Assembly: GCA_025351405.1 (NCBI GenBank)
Contig: JANXVZ010000030.1
Span: 89,848-153,847 of the forward strand
Direction of reading: 5' to 3'
DNA length: 64,000 nucleotides
From: Sphingomonadales bacterium
GTDB lineage: Bacteria > Pseudomonadota > Alphaproteobacteria > Sphingomonadales > Sphingomonadaceae
The notes below the pieces were generated by a model. That model did not search any database. It worked only from the letters and a program-made list of their open reading frames with translations, and was not told the DNA's origin. Position numbers and translations under genes: made by a program. Below, in pieces: positions 45,136 to 54,626 of this stretch (positions are counted from its first letter, which is position 1; the number at the start of each line of letters is the position of its first letter).

Positions 45136-46005
45136 GTGCAGACGATCGGGGTTATCGGCGCTGGCTTGATGGGCAACGGCATTGCCCATGTTTCGGCGTT
45201 GGCGGGTTATGATGTCATCCTGTCGGATGTCGAGATGGCGCGGGCCGAGGCGGCGCGGGCGACGATGGCCAAAAACCTCGGGCGCGGTGTTGCCAAGGAT
45301 GTCATCACCCAGGCGCAGGCCGATGCGGCACTGGCGCGGATCACGCTGACCACCGACAATGCGGCGTTTGCGGCGGCCGACCTGGTCATCGAGGCGGCGA
45401 CCGAAAATGAAGCGGTCAAGGTGAAGATCTTTGCCGGTCTCGCCGTTCACCTGAAGCCCGGGGCGCTGCTGGCCACCAACACCTCGTCGATTTCGATCAC
45501 CCGGCTGGCGGCGGCAACCGGCCGCGCCGATCGCTTCACCGGGCTGCATTTCTTCAACCCGGTGCCATTGATGACCCTCGTCGAGATCATCCCCGGCCTT
45601 GCGACCTCCGCCGATACCAGGGCGGCGATGCACGGCTTTGCGACCAAAATCGGCAAGACCGCGATCGAAGCCGCCGACAGTCCGGCGTTCATCGTCAACC
45701 GCATCCTCTGCCCGATGCTCAACGAGGCGATCTTCGCGCTCGGTGAAGGTGTCGGCTCGGTCGTCGATATCGACATGGGGCTGAAGCTTGGCGCCAACCA
45801 TCCGATGGGGCCGTTGACGCTGGCGGATTTTGTCGGCCTCGATACCCTGCTCAGCATCATGCGGGTCATGCAGGAGGCGACCGGCGACCCGAAATATCGC
45901 CCGGCGCCGCTGCTGGTCAAATATGTCGAGGCCGGCTGGTACGGGAAAAAATCGGGCCGCGGCTTTTATGATTATTCCGGGCCGGAGCCGGTGCCGACGC
46001 GCTGA
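45136..46005 (+). CDS. 3-hydroxyacyl-CoA (3-hydroxybutyryl-CoA) dehydrogenase
   Basis: A protein of 289 residues with a GTG start and a GGGAGA Shine-Dalgarno. N-terminal Rossmann motif GVIGAGLMGNGIAHV, VIEAATENEAVK, the catalytic region LHFFNPVPLMTLVEI (about 135-149), SPAFIVNRILCPMLNEA and the C-terminal GWYGKKSGRGFYDY. It oxidises 3-hydroxyacyl-CoA with NAD. In many alphaproteobacteria this gene follows etfB-etfA; here it is about 6 kb away on the other strand. Its stop overlaps the next gene's ATG (TGATG). Confidence 0.93.
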   Translation: MQTIGVIGAGLMGNGIAHVSALAGYDVILSDVEMARAEAARATMAKNLGRGVAKDVITQAQADAALARITLTTDNAAFAAADLVIEAATENEAVKVKIFAGLAVHLKPGALLATNTSSISITRLAAATGRADRFTGLHFFNPVPLMTLVEIIPGLATSADTRAAMHGFATKIGKTAIEAADSPAFIVNRILCPMLNEAIFALGEGVGSVVDIDMGLKLGANHPMGPLTLADFVGLDTLLSIMRVMQEATGDPKYRPAPLLVKYVEAGWYGKKSGRGFYDYSGPEPVPTR

Positions 46006-46469
46006 TGCAACTGACCTTCACCAAGGGCAGCGGCAAATATGACCGGCTCGATATCGTCACCGATACAGGGCCGCAGCCGCCGATCGCGTGCCCCAAACAG
46101 GGCATCATCCCGCACGACATGGTGCATTTCGCCGTCGAAGCCGAAGTCGATGCGCGGGGCTTTCTCGGCGGCATCGCTGCCGGCGGCGACAGCGGCTTTG
46201 CCGCCGGCGCCGACAACCCGCACCACCGCGCCGTCGAGCGGCTGGTCGAAACCGTCCAGGCCGAAGCCTGGGGGGGCGTGCCGGTGCCCGATGCGGACTT
46301 CATCGCGCTCTATCGCGTCACCTGCGATGCGCGCGGGGACAGCCCGCTCGACCTTGATGGGTCAACGCTGGCGGCGATACGGGCCCGGCTGGCCGACCTT
46401 GCCGCGCGCTGGGCGGCGGTGCCAACCGGCGGCACGTTGATGCTGGCACTTCCCACACGCCCCCGTTAA
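46005..46469 (+). CDS. Conserved hypothetical protein
   Basis: A protein of 154 residues of no recognised family. It starts [20 protein letters not shown], has [19 protein letters not shown] (about 30-48) and [14 protein letters not shown], and ends with a helical, Arg/Ala-rich part. No signal peptide or membrane segment. It overlaps the 3-hydroxyacyl-CoA dehydrogenase gene by one base and precedes argB by 8 bases, so it is in the same transcript. The conserved His-rich IPHDMVH segment would be the first place to look for an active site. Confidence 0.7.
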   Translation: MQLTFTKGSGKYDRLDIVTDTGPQPPIACPKQGIIPHDMVHFAVEAEVDARGFLGGIAAGGDSGFAAGADNPHHRAVERLVETVQAEAWGGVPVPDADFIALYRVTCDARGDSPLDLDGSTLAAIRARLADLAARWAAVPTGGTLMLALPTRPR

Positions 46470-46477
46470 ACGGCGGC

Positions 46478-47383
46478 ATGAGCCTGAACCACGCCCCCGA
46501 TCCCGAAATGCTCGCCAAGACCGAGACGCTGATCGAGGCGCTGCCGTATCTGCAGCGCTATGCCGGCAAGATCTTCGTCGTCAAATATGGTGGCCACGCC
46601 ATGGGCGATGCCGAGCTGGCGCGGGATTTTGCCGAAGACATCGTGCTGCTAAAGGCGATCGGCATCCACCCGGTCGTCGTCCATGGCGGCGGCCCGCAGA
46701 TCGGCGCCATGCTCAAGCGGCTGGGCATCGAAAGCCGGTTCGTCGATGGCCTGCGGGTCACCGACAAGGCGACCGCGGAGGTTGCCGAAATGGTCCTCGC
46801 CGGATCGATCAACAAGGAACTGGTGGCGTGGATCGAACGCGCCGGCGGGCGGGCGGCGGGCATTTCGGGCAAGGATGCCGGGCTGGTGCGGGCCCGCAAG
46901 GTGGAGCGCACGACGCGCGACCCCGGCAGCGCCATCGAACAGGTCGTCGACCTGGGGTTCGTCGGCGAACCCGAAAGCGTCGATCGCACCATCATCGACA
47001 CGCTGCTGGCCGCCAACATCGTGCCGGTCATCGCGCCGGTCGCCGTTGGTGCCGATGGCCATACCTACAACATCAACGCCGATACCATGGCCGGCGCCAT
47101 TGCCGGTGCGCTGGGTGCGGCGCGGCTGTTCCTGCTCACCGACGTGGCGGGCGTGCTCGGCAAGGACGGCGCCTTGCAGACCGACCTGACGCCCGACGAT
47201 ATCGCCGCGCTGGTGGCGGATGGCACCATTACCGGCGGCATGATCCCCAAGCTGGAAACCTGCGTCGCTGCGGTCGAGGCGGGTGTCGACGCGGCGGTCA
47301 TCCTCGATGGCCGCATCGGCCATGCCATGCTGCTGGAGATTTTCACCCGGCGCGGGGTGGGGACGCTGGTCAGGGCCGGCTAG
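46478..47383 (+). CDS. argB: Acetylglutamate kinase
   Basis: A protein of 301 residues. [12 protein letters not shown] near the N-terminus, [18 protein letters not shown] (about 65-82), [31 protein letters not shown] and [11 protein letters not shown] are the family motifs. It phosphorylates N-acetylglutamate in arginine synthesis. The longer N-terminal helix ([25 protein letters not shown]) is the type found in arginine-inhibited hexameric enzymes. It joins argG and argH, also in this window, but not as an operon. A 14-bp tandem repeat starts right after its stop. Confidence 0.96.
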   Translation: MSLNHAPDPEMLAKTETLIEALPYLQRYAGKIFVVKYGGHAMGDAELARDFAEDIVLLKAIGIHPVVVHGGGPQIGAMLKRLGIESRFVDGLRVTDKATAEVAEMVLAGSINKELVAWIERAGGRAAGISGKDAGLVRARKVERTTRDPGSAIEQVVDLGFVGEPESVDRTIIDTLLAANIVPVIAPVAVGADGHTYNINADTMAGAIAGALGAARLFLLTDVAGVLGKDGALQTDLTPDDIAALVADGTITGGMIPKLETCVAAVEAGVDAAVILDGRIGHAMLLEIFTRRGVGTLVRAG

Positions 47384-47384
47384 C

Positions 47385-47453
47385 ACGCACGGCCAAAACG
47401 CACTGGCCAACACGCACTGGCCAACACGCACTGGCCATCACGCACTGGCCAAA
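47385..47453. repeat. 14-bp tandem repeat, five copies, after argB
   Basis: Direct repeats of ACGCACTGGCCAAC with a 14-base period start two bases after the argB stop. The first copy lacks one base and the later copies differ at the last two positions. The unit is not a multiple of three. It separates argB from the Rieske oxygenase pair. Confidence 0.9.
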
Positions 47454-47531
47454 ACGTCCGGTCCGCCCGGCGTGGAGCGCGTCTATACTGGCGGCGTCAT
47501 CACAGGGACGCACCCCTCACAAGGACGCACC

Positions 47532-48905
47532 ATGGCCGATCGCGACGCCCTCACGCCCCCGCGCTGCCCCGGACCCGGCGTGGCGGAGTTGCTGGCGGCC
47601 GATTCGCGTGCCGTGCCGGAGATGTATCGCGTCGATAGCTGGCAGGATCGCGGGTCGGCCCCCCTGTCCGCCGCGCGCTATACTTCGCCCGAATTCTTTG
47701 CCGCCGAGCGCGAAAGGATGTGGCCGCGGGTCTGGCAGATGGCGGCGCGCGACGAGGAACTGCCCGAACCCGGCGATACCGTCGTCTATGCCAATCTCGG
47801 CAAATCGGTGTTGCTGGTCCGCCAGCCCGATCTGACCGTCAAGGCGTTCTGGAACGTCTGCCTGCATCGCGGCCGGCTGCTGCGCACCGAATCGGGGCCG
47901 GCGCAGGAACTGGAATGTCCCTTCCACGGCTTCAGCTGGGGGCTCGACGGGGACTTGAAGCGCATCCCCTGCCAATGGGATTTTCCGCATCTCACCCCTG
48001 ACAGGATGCAGCTTCCGCAGGTCCGCGTCGAAGCCTTTGCCGGCTATCTGTTCATCAACTGGGATGGCAAGGCACTGCCGCTGGCCGAATATCTGGCACC
48101 GCTGCCGGCGCATTTCGCGCGCTGGCGGATCGAGGACTGCAGCACCGGGCTGTGGGTCGGCAAGGTCATCCGCGCCAATTGGAAGGCGGTCAGCGAGGCC
48201 TTCATGGAGGCCTGGCATTCGGTCATCACCCACCCGCAGATCCTGCCGTTCACCGGGGATGCCAACACCCGCTATTCGCTATGGGGTGACCATGTGAACC
48301 TGGCGCTGACCCCGTTTGGGGTGCTCAGCCCGCATCTGGCCGAAAAGGGCCTGACCGATGCAGCGACGGTGGAGGCCTTTGCCGCCGGCTCGCGGATGCG
48401 CGGCATGGCACCGATGCAGCTCGCCCCCGGCCAGACGGCGCGATCGGGCCTCGCCGACAAGAACCGCGCCGACAACCTGACGGCGCTGGGTTATGATGCT
48501 GCCGGCGCCACCGACAGCGAGGTGCTCGACGCCTGGACCTACAACGTCTTTCCCAACCTGGCGCCATGGGGCGGCTATGGCCCCACCATCGTCTATCGCT
48601 GGCGGCCATGGCCCGACCAGGATGCAACGCTGATGGAGGTGCGGCTGCTGTTCCGCACGCCAAGGGGCCAGCCAAAGCCGCGCAGTGTCGAAATGCGGAT
48701 GCTGGGCGATGACGAACCCTGGGCGACGGTGACCGAATGGGGCGCGCTCGGTGCCGTCTTCGACCAGGACATGGCGAATTTGCCCTATGTCCAGCAAGGG
48801 CTGGTATCGTCGCCGAACGACCGGGTCGAACTCGGCAACTACCAGGACAGTCGCATCCGGCATTTTCATGCGACGATGGACAAATATCTGGCGGGAGAAT
48901 TGTGA
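47532..48905 (+). CDS. Aromatic ring-hydroxylating (Rieske) oxygenase alpha subunit, first of a pair
   Basis: A protein of 457 residues. N-terminal Rieske domain with VCLHRGRLL and CPFHGFSWGLDG (the Cys-x-His ... Cys-x-x-His ligands, about 112-135). The C-terminal catalytic domain has NWKAVSEAFMEAWHSVITHPQ, which supplies the two His ligands of the mononuclear iron, and a later acidic ligand. AAGGA lies 6 bases before the ATG; the upstream open frame runs through the tandem repeat. These oxygenases hydroxylate or demethylate aromatic, steroid or quaternary-amine substrates with electrons from a reductase, which is not encoded here. It overlaps the second alpha subunit by one base. Confidence 0.9.
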   Translation: MADRDALTPPRCPGPGVAELLAADSRAVPEMYRVDSWQDRGSAPLSAARYTSPEFFAAERERMWPRVWQMAARDEELPEPGDTVVYANLGKSVLLVRQPDLTVKAFWNVCLHRGRLLRTESGPAQELECPFHGFSWGLDGDLKRIPCQWDFPHLTPDRMQLPQVRVEAFAGYLFINWDGKALPLAEYLAPLPAHFARWRIEDCSTGLWVGKVIRANWKAVSEAFMEAWHSVITHPQILPFTGDANTRYSLWGDHVNLALTPFGVLSPHLAEKGLTDAATVEAFAAGSRMRGMAPMQLAPGQTARSGLADKNRADNLTALGYDAAGATDSEVLDAWTYNVFPNLAPWGGYGPTIVYRWRPWPDQDATLMEVRLLFRTPRGQPKPRSVEMRMLGDDEPWATVTEWGALGAVFDQDMANLPYVQQGLVSSPNDRVELGNYQDSRIRHFHATMDKYLAGEL

Positions 48906-50110
48906 TGGCCGATGTGGATCCGGGATTGGGCTGGGCCGCCCGCCGAAAGCGCGTCGCGCGCGAAACCCAGCGCCGCAGTGCCGCCCATGCTGCCGCCGGC
49001 ACCACCGACATGGCGCCCGGTCCTTTCTCGCAGCGTGCCAGTGTCTATACCGACCCGGCGCGTTTCGCCGCCGAGCGCGCACGGCTGTTCGGTGGCGACA
49101 TGCCGCTGGTGGCCGGCCTCAGCGTCGACATGCCCAACCCCGGCGACCGGCTGCTGTTCGAGGAGACAGGGGTTCCCATCGTGATCCTGCGGGCGCGCGA
49201 CGGCGTTGCCCGGGCCTTCCTCAACATGTGCACGCATCGCGGCGCCAAGCTGGCCACCGATTGCACCGCCACGGCGCGCCTGACCTGCCCTTTCCATGCC
49301 TGGACTTTCGATCTGGCCGGCAAGCTGGTGGCGATGCCTGGTGCGCGTGGTTTTGCGGGCCATGACAAGGCCGATCTCGGCCTGGTGCCGGTGCCCTGCC
49401 ACGAATGGCAGGGCATCATCTTCGTCCAGCCGCGAGCCGGTGCCCAACCCGTCGATATCGAGGCGTTCCTCGGCGATTTTGCCCCCGAGATCGCGCAGCT
49501 CGAACTGGGGCGTGCGGAGCCGGTCAAATCGGGCGAAATGCGCGCGGCGTCGAACTGGAAATTCGCGCTCGATACCTATGGGGAAAGCTATCACTTCGCG
49601 ACGCTGCACGCCTCGACCATCGGCATCACCCATTTCAACGACATGACGGTTTATGATCGCTTTGGCCGCAACCACCGGGTTTCTTTCCCGGACAAGGGCG
49701 CCGCGGCACTGTCGACGATGCCCGAAAGCGCGTGGCCGGAGGTCGACTATGGCGGGGTGCACTATCTGTTTCCCAACACCGTGCTGTTCATCGGTTCGAT
49801 CGAGCCGGGCAAGGGCTTCACCCAGATATTCCGGCTGTTCCCCGGGGCGTCGCCGGGCGAAATGGTGACGAAATTTGCGGTGTATGCGCCGATTGGCGTG
49901 CAATCGGGCCAGCATCGCGCCGAGTGCGAATACGCATTCGATGCCACGGCGCAGGTGGTGTCCAGCGAGGATTATGTCATCGCCGCCAACGGCTGGGCGA
50001 ACCTGGTCAACGCCCCGCCCGGGCAGCGCATCATCTATGGCGCCAACGAAATGGCGCTCCCCGGCGTCCACCAAGCCATTGCCGAGGCCATCGGGATGCC
50101 GCTGGATTGA
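48905..50110 (+). CDS. Aromatic ring-hydroxylating (Rieske) oxygenase alpha subunit, second of a pair
   Basis: A protein of 401 residues. The Rieske ligands are in MCTHRGAKL and CPFHAWTFDLAG (about 105-130). The mononuclear iron motif is NWKFALDTYGESYHFATLH (about 218-236). It is shorter than, and clearly different from, the first subunit, so it is not a recent duplicate. The start overlaps the preceding stop (TGATG), implying a stoichiometric pair or two successive steps on one substrate. No beta subunit, ferredoxin or reductase gene is near. Confidence 0.9.
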   Translation: MADVDPGLGWAARRKRVARETQRRSAAHAAAGTTDMAPGPFSQRASVYTDPARFAAERARLFGGDMPLVAGLSVDMPNPGDRLLFEETGVPIVILRARDGVARAFLNMCTHRGAKLATDCTATARLTCPFHAWTFDLAGKLVAMPGARGFAGHDKADLGLVPVPCHEWQGIIFVQPRAGAQPVDIEAFLGDFAPEIAQLELGRAEPVKSGEMRAASNWKFALDTYGESYHFATLHASTIGITHFNDMTVYDRFGRNHRVSFPDKGAAALSTMPESAWPEVDYGGVHYLFPNTVLFIGSIEPGKGFTQIFRLFPGASPGEMVTKFAVYAPIGVQSGQHRAECEYAFDATAQVVSSEDYVIAANGWANLVNAPPGQRIIYGANEMALPGVHQAIAEAIGMPLD

Positions 50111-50153
50111 TGGCGCGCCGGCGCTGAACAGCCCGGCGCGCCAGATCGATGCG

Positions 50154-50477
50154 TTATTTCGGCGGTGCCATCGGTTCGGCCGGCGGCGTTGCCTCTGCCG
50201 GCGGTGTCGGCGCCGCTGGTTCGGTTGGCGGGGTCGGCGTCGCCGCGGGCATCGAATCGCCCTGCATGGGTTTGGCCGCCGGTGCCATGGCGGCACCACC
50301 AGTGGCGGCGGCAAGCTGCTGCTCGTTGAGCTTGCGGGTCGCTTCCCGCTCGGCCGGCGTGGCCAACTTGGTCATGTGATGCATCGCGTGCGTGCTGCGG
50401 TGCATGGTCTTGGCATCCGCCGCACCGGCGCTGAATACGGCGACCGCCGCGGCCGCGATCAAAATCGAATGAGTCAT
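50154..50477 (-). CDS. Small secreted Pro/Ala-rich protein, function unknown
   Basis: A protein of 107 residues. Signal peptide [21 protein letters not shown], then a His/Met-rich stretch ([17 protein letters not shown]), a helical [11 protein letters not shown] segment and a C-terminal tail of [17 protein letters not shown] repeats. The His/Met-rich stretch could bind a metal such as copper, but this is a guess from composition. It is convergent with the second Rieske gene and downstream of etfA on the same strand. Confidence 0.65.
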   Translation of the reverse strand: MTHSILIAAAAVAVFSAGAADAKTMHRSTHAMHHMTKLATPAEREATRKLNEQQLAAATGGAAMAPAAKPMQGDSMPAATPTPPTEPAAPTPPAEATPPAEPMAPPK

Positions 50478-50576
50478 CGGAAAGTGTCCTCTATCTGCCA
50501 GCCCCACCCCGTCCCAACGCGCGTGGCGCCGGGACGGTTGCGAAAGCTGGCCGATGAGAGGGTCAGGCAGGTGCCG

Positions 50577-51509
50577 TCAAAGCTTGCTGGTAAGCTCCGG
50601 CACCAGTGTGAACAGGTCGCCGACAAGGCCGACATCGGCGACCTGGAAAATCGGTGCCTCCTCGTCCTTGTTGATGGCGACGATGATCTTGCTGTCCTTC
50701 ATGCCGGCCAGATGCTGGATGGCGCCGGAAATGCCGATTGCCATGTAAAGCTCCGGCGCGACGATCTTGCCGGTCTGGCCGACCTGATAGTCGTTGGGGG
50801 CATAACCTGCATCGACGGCGGCGCGGCTGGCGCCGACCGCAGCACCCAGCTTGTCCGCCAACGGGTCGATATATTCGTGGAATTTTTCCGACGAACCGAG
50901 CGCCCGGCCGCCCGAGACGATGATCTTGGCGGCAGTCAGTTCCGGCCGTGCCGACTTGGTCAGCTCGGCGCCTTCGAACTTCGACAGCCCGGCATCGCCC
51001 GGACCGCCGACGCTCTCGATGCTCGCCGAACCGCCGCTGGTGGCGGCCTTGGCAAAGGCGGTGCCGCGAACGGTGATGACCTTCTTGGCGTCGCTCGACT
51101 TGACCGTGGCGATGGCGTTGCCGGCATAGATCGGCCGGGTGAACGTATCGGCGCTTTCGACCGACAGGATTTCCGAAATCTGCGCAACGTCGAGCGCGGC
51201 GGCGACGCGCGGCGAAACGTTCTTGCCGCGCGTCGTGGCAGGCGCGACAAAGGCGTCATAGCCCGCCATCAACGAAACGATCAGCGGTGCCAGGTTCTCG
51301 GGAAGGGCGTTTTCATACGCCGCATCATCGGCAAGCAGCACCTTTGCCACGCCCGCCACCTGGGCGGCGGCATCGGCGACCGGTTGCGCGCCCTTGCCGG
51401 CGACCAGCAGGTGGACGTCGCCGCCCATTTCGCCTGCCGCGGTGACGGCGGCGAGCGTCGCGTCCTTCAGGATCGCGTTGTCGTGCTCGGCGAGGACCAA
51501 AACGCTCAT
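50577..51509 (-). CDS. etfA: Electron transfer flavoprotein alpha subunit
   Basis: A protein of 310 residues. The C-terminal FAD domain has [14 protein letters not shown] (about 195-208) and the signature [33 protein letters not shown]. It forms the ETF heterodimer with EtfB and passes electrons from acyl-CoA dehydrogenases to ETF-ubiquinone oxidoreductase. The ATG overlaps the etfB stop by four bases. Confidence 0.96.
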   Translation of the reverse strand: MSVLVLAEHDNAILKDATLAAVTAAGEMGGDVHLLVAGKGAQPVADAAAQVAGVAKVLLADDAAYENALPENLAPLIVSLMAGYDAFVAPATTRGKNVSPRVAAALDVAQISEILSVESADTFTRPIYAGNAIATVKSSDAKKVITVRGTAFAKAATSGGSASIESVGGPGDAGLSKFEGAELTKSARPELTAAKIIVSGGRALGSSEKFHEYIDPLADKLGAAVGASRAAVDAGYAPNDYQVGQTGKIVAPELYMAIGISGAIQHLAGMKDSKIIVAINKDEEAPIFQVADVGLVGDLFTLVPELTSKL

Positions 51510-52255
51510 GCCACGGCTCCCATCGTCTTCAGCTTCTCGACCAATTCGTCGACCGTCTTGACCTTGATCCCGGCCTGGCGCTTGCCGGGTTCTACCACCT
51601 TGGTGATGGTCAGGCGCGGCGTCACATCGACGCCATAGTCTTCGGGCGTCTTCTGGGCGATCGGCTTCGACTTGGCCTTCATGATGTTGGGCAGCGAGGC
51701 ATAGCGCGGCTCGTTGAGGCGCAGGTCGGTTGTGACGATTGCCGGCATCTTCAGCGCCACCGTCTCCAGCCCGCCATCGACTTCACGGGTGACATGGACA
51801 TGGTCGCCATCGGGCGCCACCTTGGAGGCAAAGGTGCCCTGCGGCCAGCCCAGCAGCCCTGCGAGCATCTGGCCGGTCTGGTTGGCATCGTCATCGATCG
51901 CCTGCTTGCCGAGGATGATCAGCCCGGGCTGTTCCTCCGCCGCGATCTTGGCGAGGATCTTGGCGACGGCGAGCGATTCGGTGGCGACATCGGTGGTGAC
52001 GAGGATGCCGCGATCGGCGCCCATCGCCAGCGCGGTGCGCAGCGTTTCGGTCGATTGCGTCACGCCGATCGACACGACGATGATTTCGGTGGCGATGCCC
52101 TTCTCACGCAGGCGCAACGCCTCTTCGACGGCGATTTCGTCGAAGGGGTTCATGCTCATCTTGACGTTGGCGAGTTCGACGCCCGACTGGTCGGACTTGA
52201 CCCGCACCTTGACGTTGTAGTCGACGACCCGTTTGACGGGCACAAGCACCTTCAT
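51506..52255 (-). CDS. etfB: Electron transfer flavoprotein beta subunit
   Basis: A protein of 249 residues. [20 protein letters not shown] at the start, [20 protein letters not shown] with the AMP-binding and partner-contact loop, and [21 protein letters not shown] (about 125-145). Partner of EtfA, coupled by an ATGA overlap. The ATG at 52255 is preferred to the one at 52261 because it starts the conserved core. Confidence 0.96.
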   Translation of the reverse strand: MKVLVPVKRVVDYNVKVRVKSDQSGVELANVKMSMNPFDEIAVEEALRLREKGIATEIIVVSIGVTQSTETLRTALAMGADRGILVTTDVATESLAVAKILAKIAAEEQPGLIILGKQAIDDDANQTGQMLAGLLGWPQGTFASKVAPDGDHVHVTREVDGGLETVALKMPAIVTTDLRLNEPRYASLPNIMKAKSKPIAQKTPEDYGVDVTPRLTITKVVEPGKRQAGIKVKTVDELVEKLKTMGAVA

Positions 52256-52340
52256 GTGCATCACTTCCCAGCGCTGTTTGTAATGCGGACGCATTGCAAC
52301 GGGAGGGCGCGCCAGTCAACCGTCGCCGCCCCGCCTTGGT

Positions 52341-53576
52341 TCAGTGCGACACCGCCAGCGTGAGGCGGACGCCGGCCACCAGCGCGTCGCGAACCCCGGG
52401 GTTGCCGCCGGGATGGATGACATACTGGAGGTCGGGCTGCACTGCCAACCCCCATGGCAGGACGGCGCGATAGGTCGCCTCGATCGTGGTTTCACCGCCA
52501 TGCAGCCCCGGTTCGGCGCGGCGGGCGGCACCACCGAAGCTGGCGTGCATCACCGACACCCCGGCACTGTCGCCGGCATGTCCGCCAAACCCCGGGGAAA
52601 TCACCAGGCCACCGCCCAGATACCCCGCGATGCGGTTGACGCGCGCATCCGCCACGCCGCCGCGCAGCCAGCCCCTGAGCGATGGCTTGCCATCGGCCGG
52701 GGCGATCAAATCGCCCTCGATGATCGCATAGGCACCCTGGCTCGCCCGCAAGCGTTGCGGCTTGCCGGTGGCATCGACCCTGTCCAGCGCATCGAAGGCG
52801 GCGGTGTAGCGCCAGGCGCCGGCTTCGACGCGCAGCCCATCGCCGAGGTCGCGTGTCACTTGCCCCACGACGAGGGCGCCATCGTCGCCGCCCAGCTTGA
52901 CGGCAAAGCGGCGGGGGTGGGCCGGATCCCCCGGCACACCGTCGAAGACCCCCAGGCGCAGCGTCCAGCCGCGTGCCGGGGCGGCAAACCCGGTGATCGC
53001 CAACGCCGTTGTCGGGAATATCGACGGGCCATTGCGACCAGTGTGCGAAAATTCCGCGGCGATGCCGTCAGAACTGTTGAGGAACAGTCCCCCTGCGTCC
53101 TGAACGTCGAATTCGGAGTTGAGATCGACCAGTCCGACCTTGATGCCGCCGGTGCCGATCCGCCGCATCAGCCAGGCTTCATAGACCCGGATGCTGCCGA
53201 TCGCCTCGATGTTGCTGACCGTCTGGGTGTCGGCGACGAGGCTGCCGCTAAACGGTGTGCCGTTCGTGTACTGGGCGCTGAGCAGCGCTACCCAGCGCCC
53301 GCCGGCATCATACGCCGCCGCCAACGCCAGCTTGTCGAGCACACGAAAGCCGCGCGCCGCCCCGCCCCGGGTGTTGGCGAGCAGGTCGACAGTGGCAAGG
53401 GCGGAAAATTTCCACGGGCCGCCGGCAGCGGCGCTGCGTCCGAGTGCGATCGAATCTGCAGCGTCGGCGCTATTGTCAGCGGCCGGTCGCGCCGGGGTGG
53501 ACGACGCGGCGGCGACCGCGGCATCGTCGACTATGCATGCGAATGCAGTACCGGCGCAGAGGACGAGCCATCGCAT
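52341..53576 (-). CDS. Carbohydrate-porin-like (OprB family) outer-membrane protein
   Basis: A protein of 411 residues with a signal peptide (MRWLVLCAGTAFACIVDDAAVAAA). The mature part has alternating beta-strand patterns and the OprB markers: WLMRRIGTGGIKVGLVDLNSEFD near residue 140, NSSDGIAAEFSHTGRNGPSIFP, an ETTIEATYRAVLPWGLAVQPDLQYVIHPG segment near the end, and a last-residue aromatic/His strand end (VRLTLAVSH). It would form a sugar-selective or general porin in the outer membrane. It lies between egtD (upstream on the same strand) and etfB. Confidence 0.83.
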   Translation of the reverse strand: MRWLVLCAGTAFACIVDDAAVAAASSTPARPAADNSADAADSIALGRSAAAGGPWKFSALATVDLLANTRGGAARGFRVLDKLALAAAYDAGGRWVALLSAQYTNGTPFSGSLVADTQTVSNIEAIGSIRVYEAWLMRRIGTGGIKVGLVDLNSEFDVQDAGGLFLNSSDGIAAEFSHTGRNGPSIFPTTALAITGFAAPARGWTLRLGVFDGVPGDPAHPRRFAVKLGGDDGALVVGQVTRDLGDGLRVEAGAWRYTAAFDALDRVDATGKPQRLRASQGAYAIIEGDLIAPADGKPSLRGWLRGGVADARVNRIAGYLGGGLVISPGFGGHAGDSAGVSVMHASFGGAARRAEPGLHGGETTIEATYRAVLPWGLAVQPDLQYVIHPGGNPGVRDALVAGVRLTLAVSH

Positions 53577-53646
53577 CGGCGCGGGCGCGTCAAAGACGGC
53601 GCGATGAAGGCAGTGCGATGGGCAATTGGCTCGTTCCGGGCTGTCG

Positions 53647-54624
53647 TCATGGCGCCATCTGCACCGTTGCCATTTGCCATAGTTGGACGGTGAAGCGAGC
53701 GCCAGCGTCAAACCATCCCGCGACCGGCTCCCAACCGCTGGCGCGGGCCACCAGCCGCGCTTCCGGCAGTGTCCATTTGTAGCTGTTCTCGGTGTGGATG
53801 GTCTCACCGGCGGCCATGTTGAAATAGGTGCCGGCAACGCCGAACACCGTATCGCGCAACGCTACGAGGTGCATTTCGATGCGGCCGAGGTCGGCGTTCC
53901 AGACTGCGCGGTGGGCAAAATCATCGCACGCGATATCGCCGTCGAGTTCGCGGTTGATGCGGGTCAGCAGGTTGAGGTTGAAGGCCGCGGTGACACCCTG
54001 GGCGTCGTCATAGGCGGCCTCCAGCGTTTCGCGGCTTTTGGTCGCGCCGGGCGCCAGGTCGAGGCCGATGACCAGCCAGCTTTCGGGCCCGAGCACGTCG
54101 CCGAAGCTGCGCAACAGGTCGACCGCTGCCATCGGCGCGAGATTGCCGAGGGTCGAGCCCGGAAAGAAGCCAAGCTTTGGCATGGCAGCGACACCCTGCG
54201 GCAGCCGGAAGCGCTGGGTGAAATCCGCCGCCACCGGCAGCACGGTAAGGCCGGGGAAATCCGCCGCCAGCGCTGCCGCCGATTGCTGGAGAAATTCCGC
54301 CGAGATATCGACCGGCACATAGGCCGCCGGCGCGATGGCGCGCAGCAACAGCGGCGTCTTGGCCGATGAACCCGATCCGAATTCCACCACCGCGCGGCCC
54401 GGCCCGACAGCGGTGCCGATATCGGCGGCATGGGCGGTCAAGATGCCGATTTCGGTCCGTGTCGGATAATATTCGGGCAACTCGGTGATCGCCTCGAACA
54501 GCTCGGACCCGGCATGATCGTAGAAAAAACGCGCCGGGATGACCTTTTGCGGTTGCGACAACCCCGCGAGCACGGCGGCGGCGAAATCGTCGGAATCGTC
54601 GTGGACAAGCAGCGGCTTCAACAT
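53647..54624 (-). CDS. egtD: L-histidine N-alpha-methyltransferase EgtD
   Basis: A protein of 325 residues. SAM-binding FGSGSSAKTPLLLRAI (about 83-98), ARFFYDHAGSELFEAITELPEYYPTRTE near residues 32-59, and the substrate-binding AAGETIHTENSYKW near 275-290. It trimethylates histidine to hercynine, the first step of aerobic ergothioneine synthesis. The ATG at 54624 lies 9 nt from AAGGA; a TTG two codons earlier overlaps the egtB stop. It is directly downstream of egtB, the common pair. Confidence 0.94.
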   Translation of the reverse strand: MLKPLLVHDDSDDFAAAVLAGLSQPQKVIPARFFYDHAGSELFEAITELPEYYPTRTEIGILTAHAADIGTAVGPGRAVVEFGSGSSAKTPLLLRAIAPAAYVPVDISAEFLQQSAAALAADFPGLTVLPVAADFTQRFRLPQGVAAMPKLGFFPGSTLGNLAPMAAVDLLRSFGDVLGPESWLVIGLDLAPGATKSRETLEAAYDDAQGVTAAFNLNLLTRINRELDGDIACDDFAHRAVWNADLGRIEMHLVALRDTVFGVAGTYFNMAAGETIHTENSYKWTLPEARLVARASGWEPVAGWFDAGARFTVQLWQMATVQMAP

Positions 54625-54626
54625 CG

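Noticed and set aside
42288..45801. Two minus-strand frames over 550 codons opposite the acyl-CoA ligase and the MDR/dehydrogenase genes
   Set aside because: The plus-strand genes carry complete conserved motifs; the antisense products do not.
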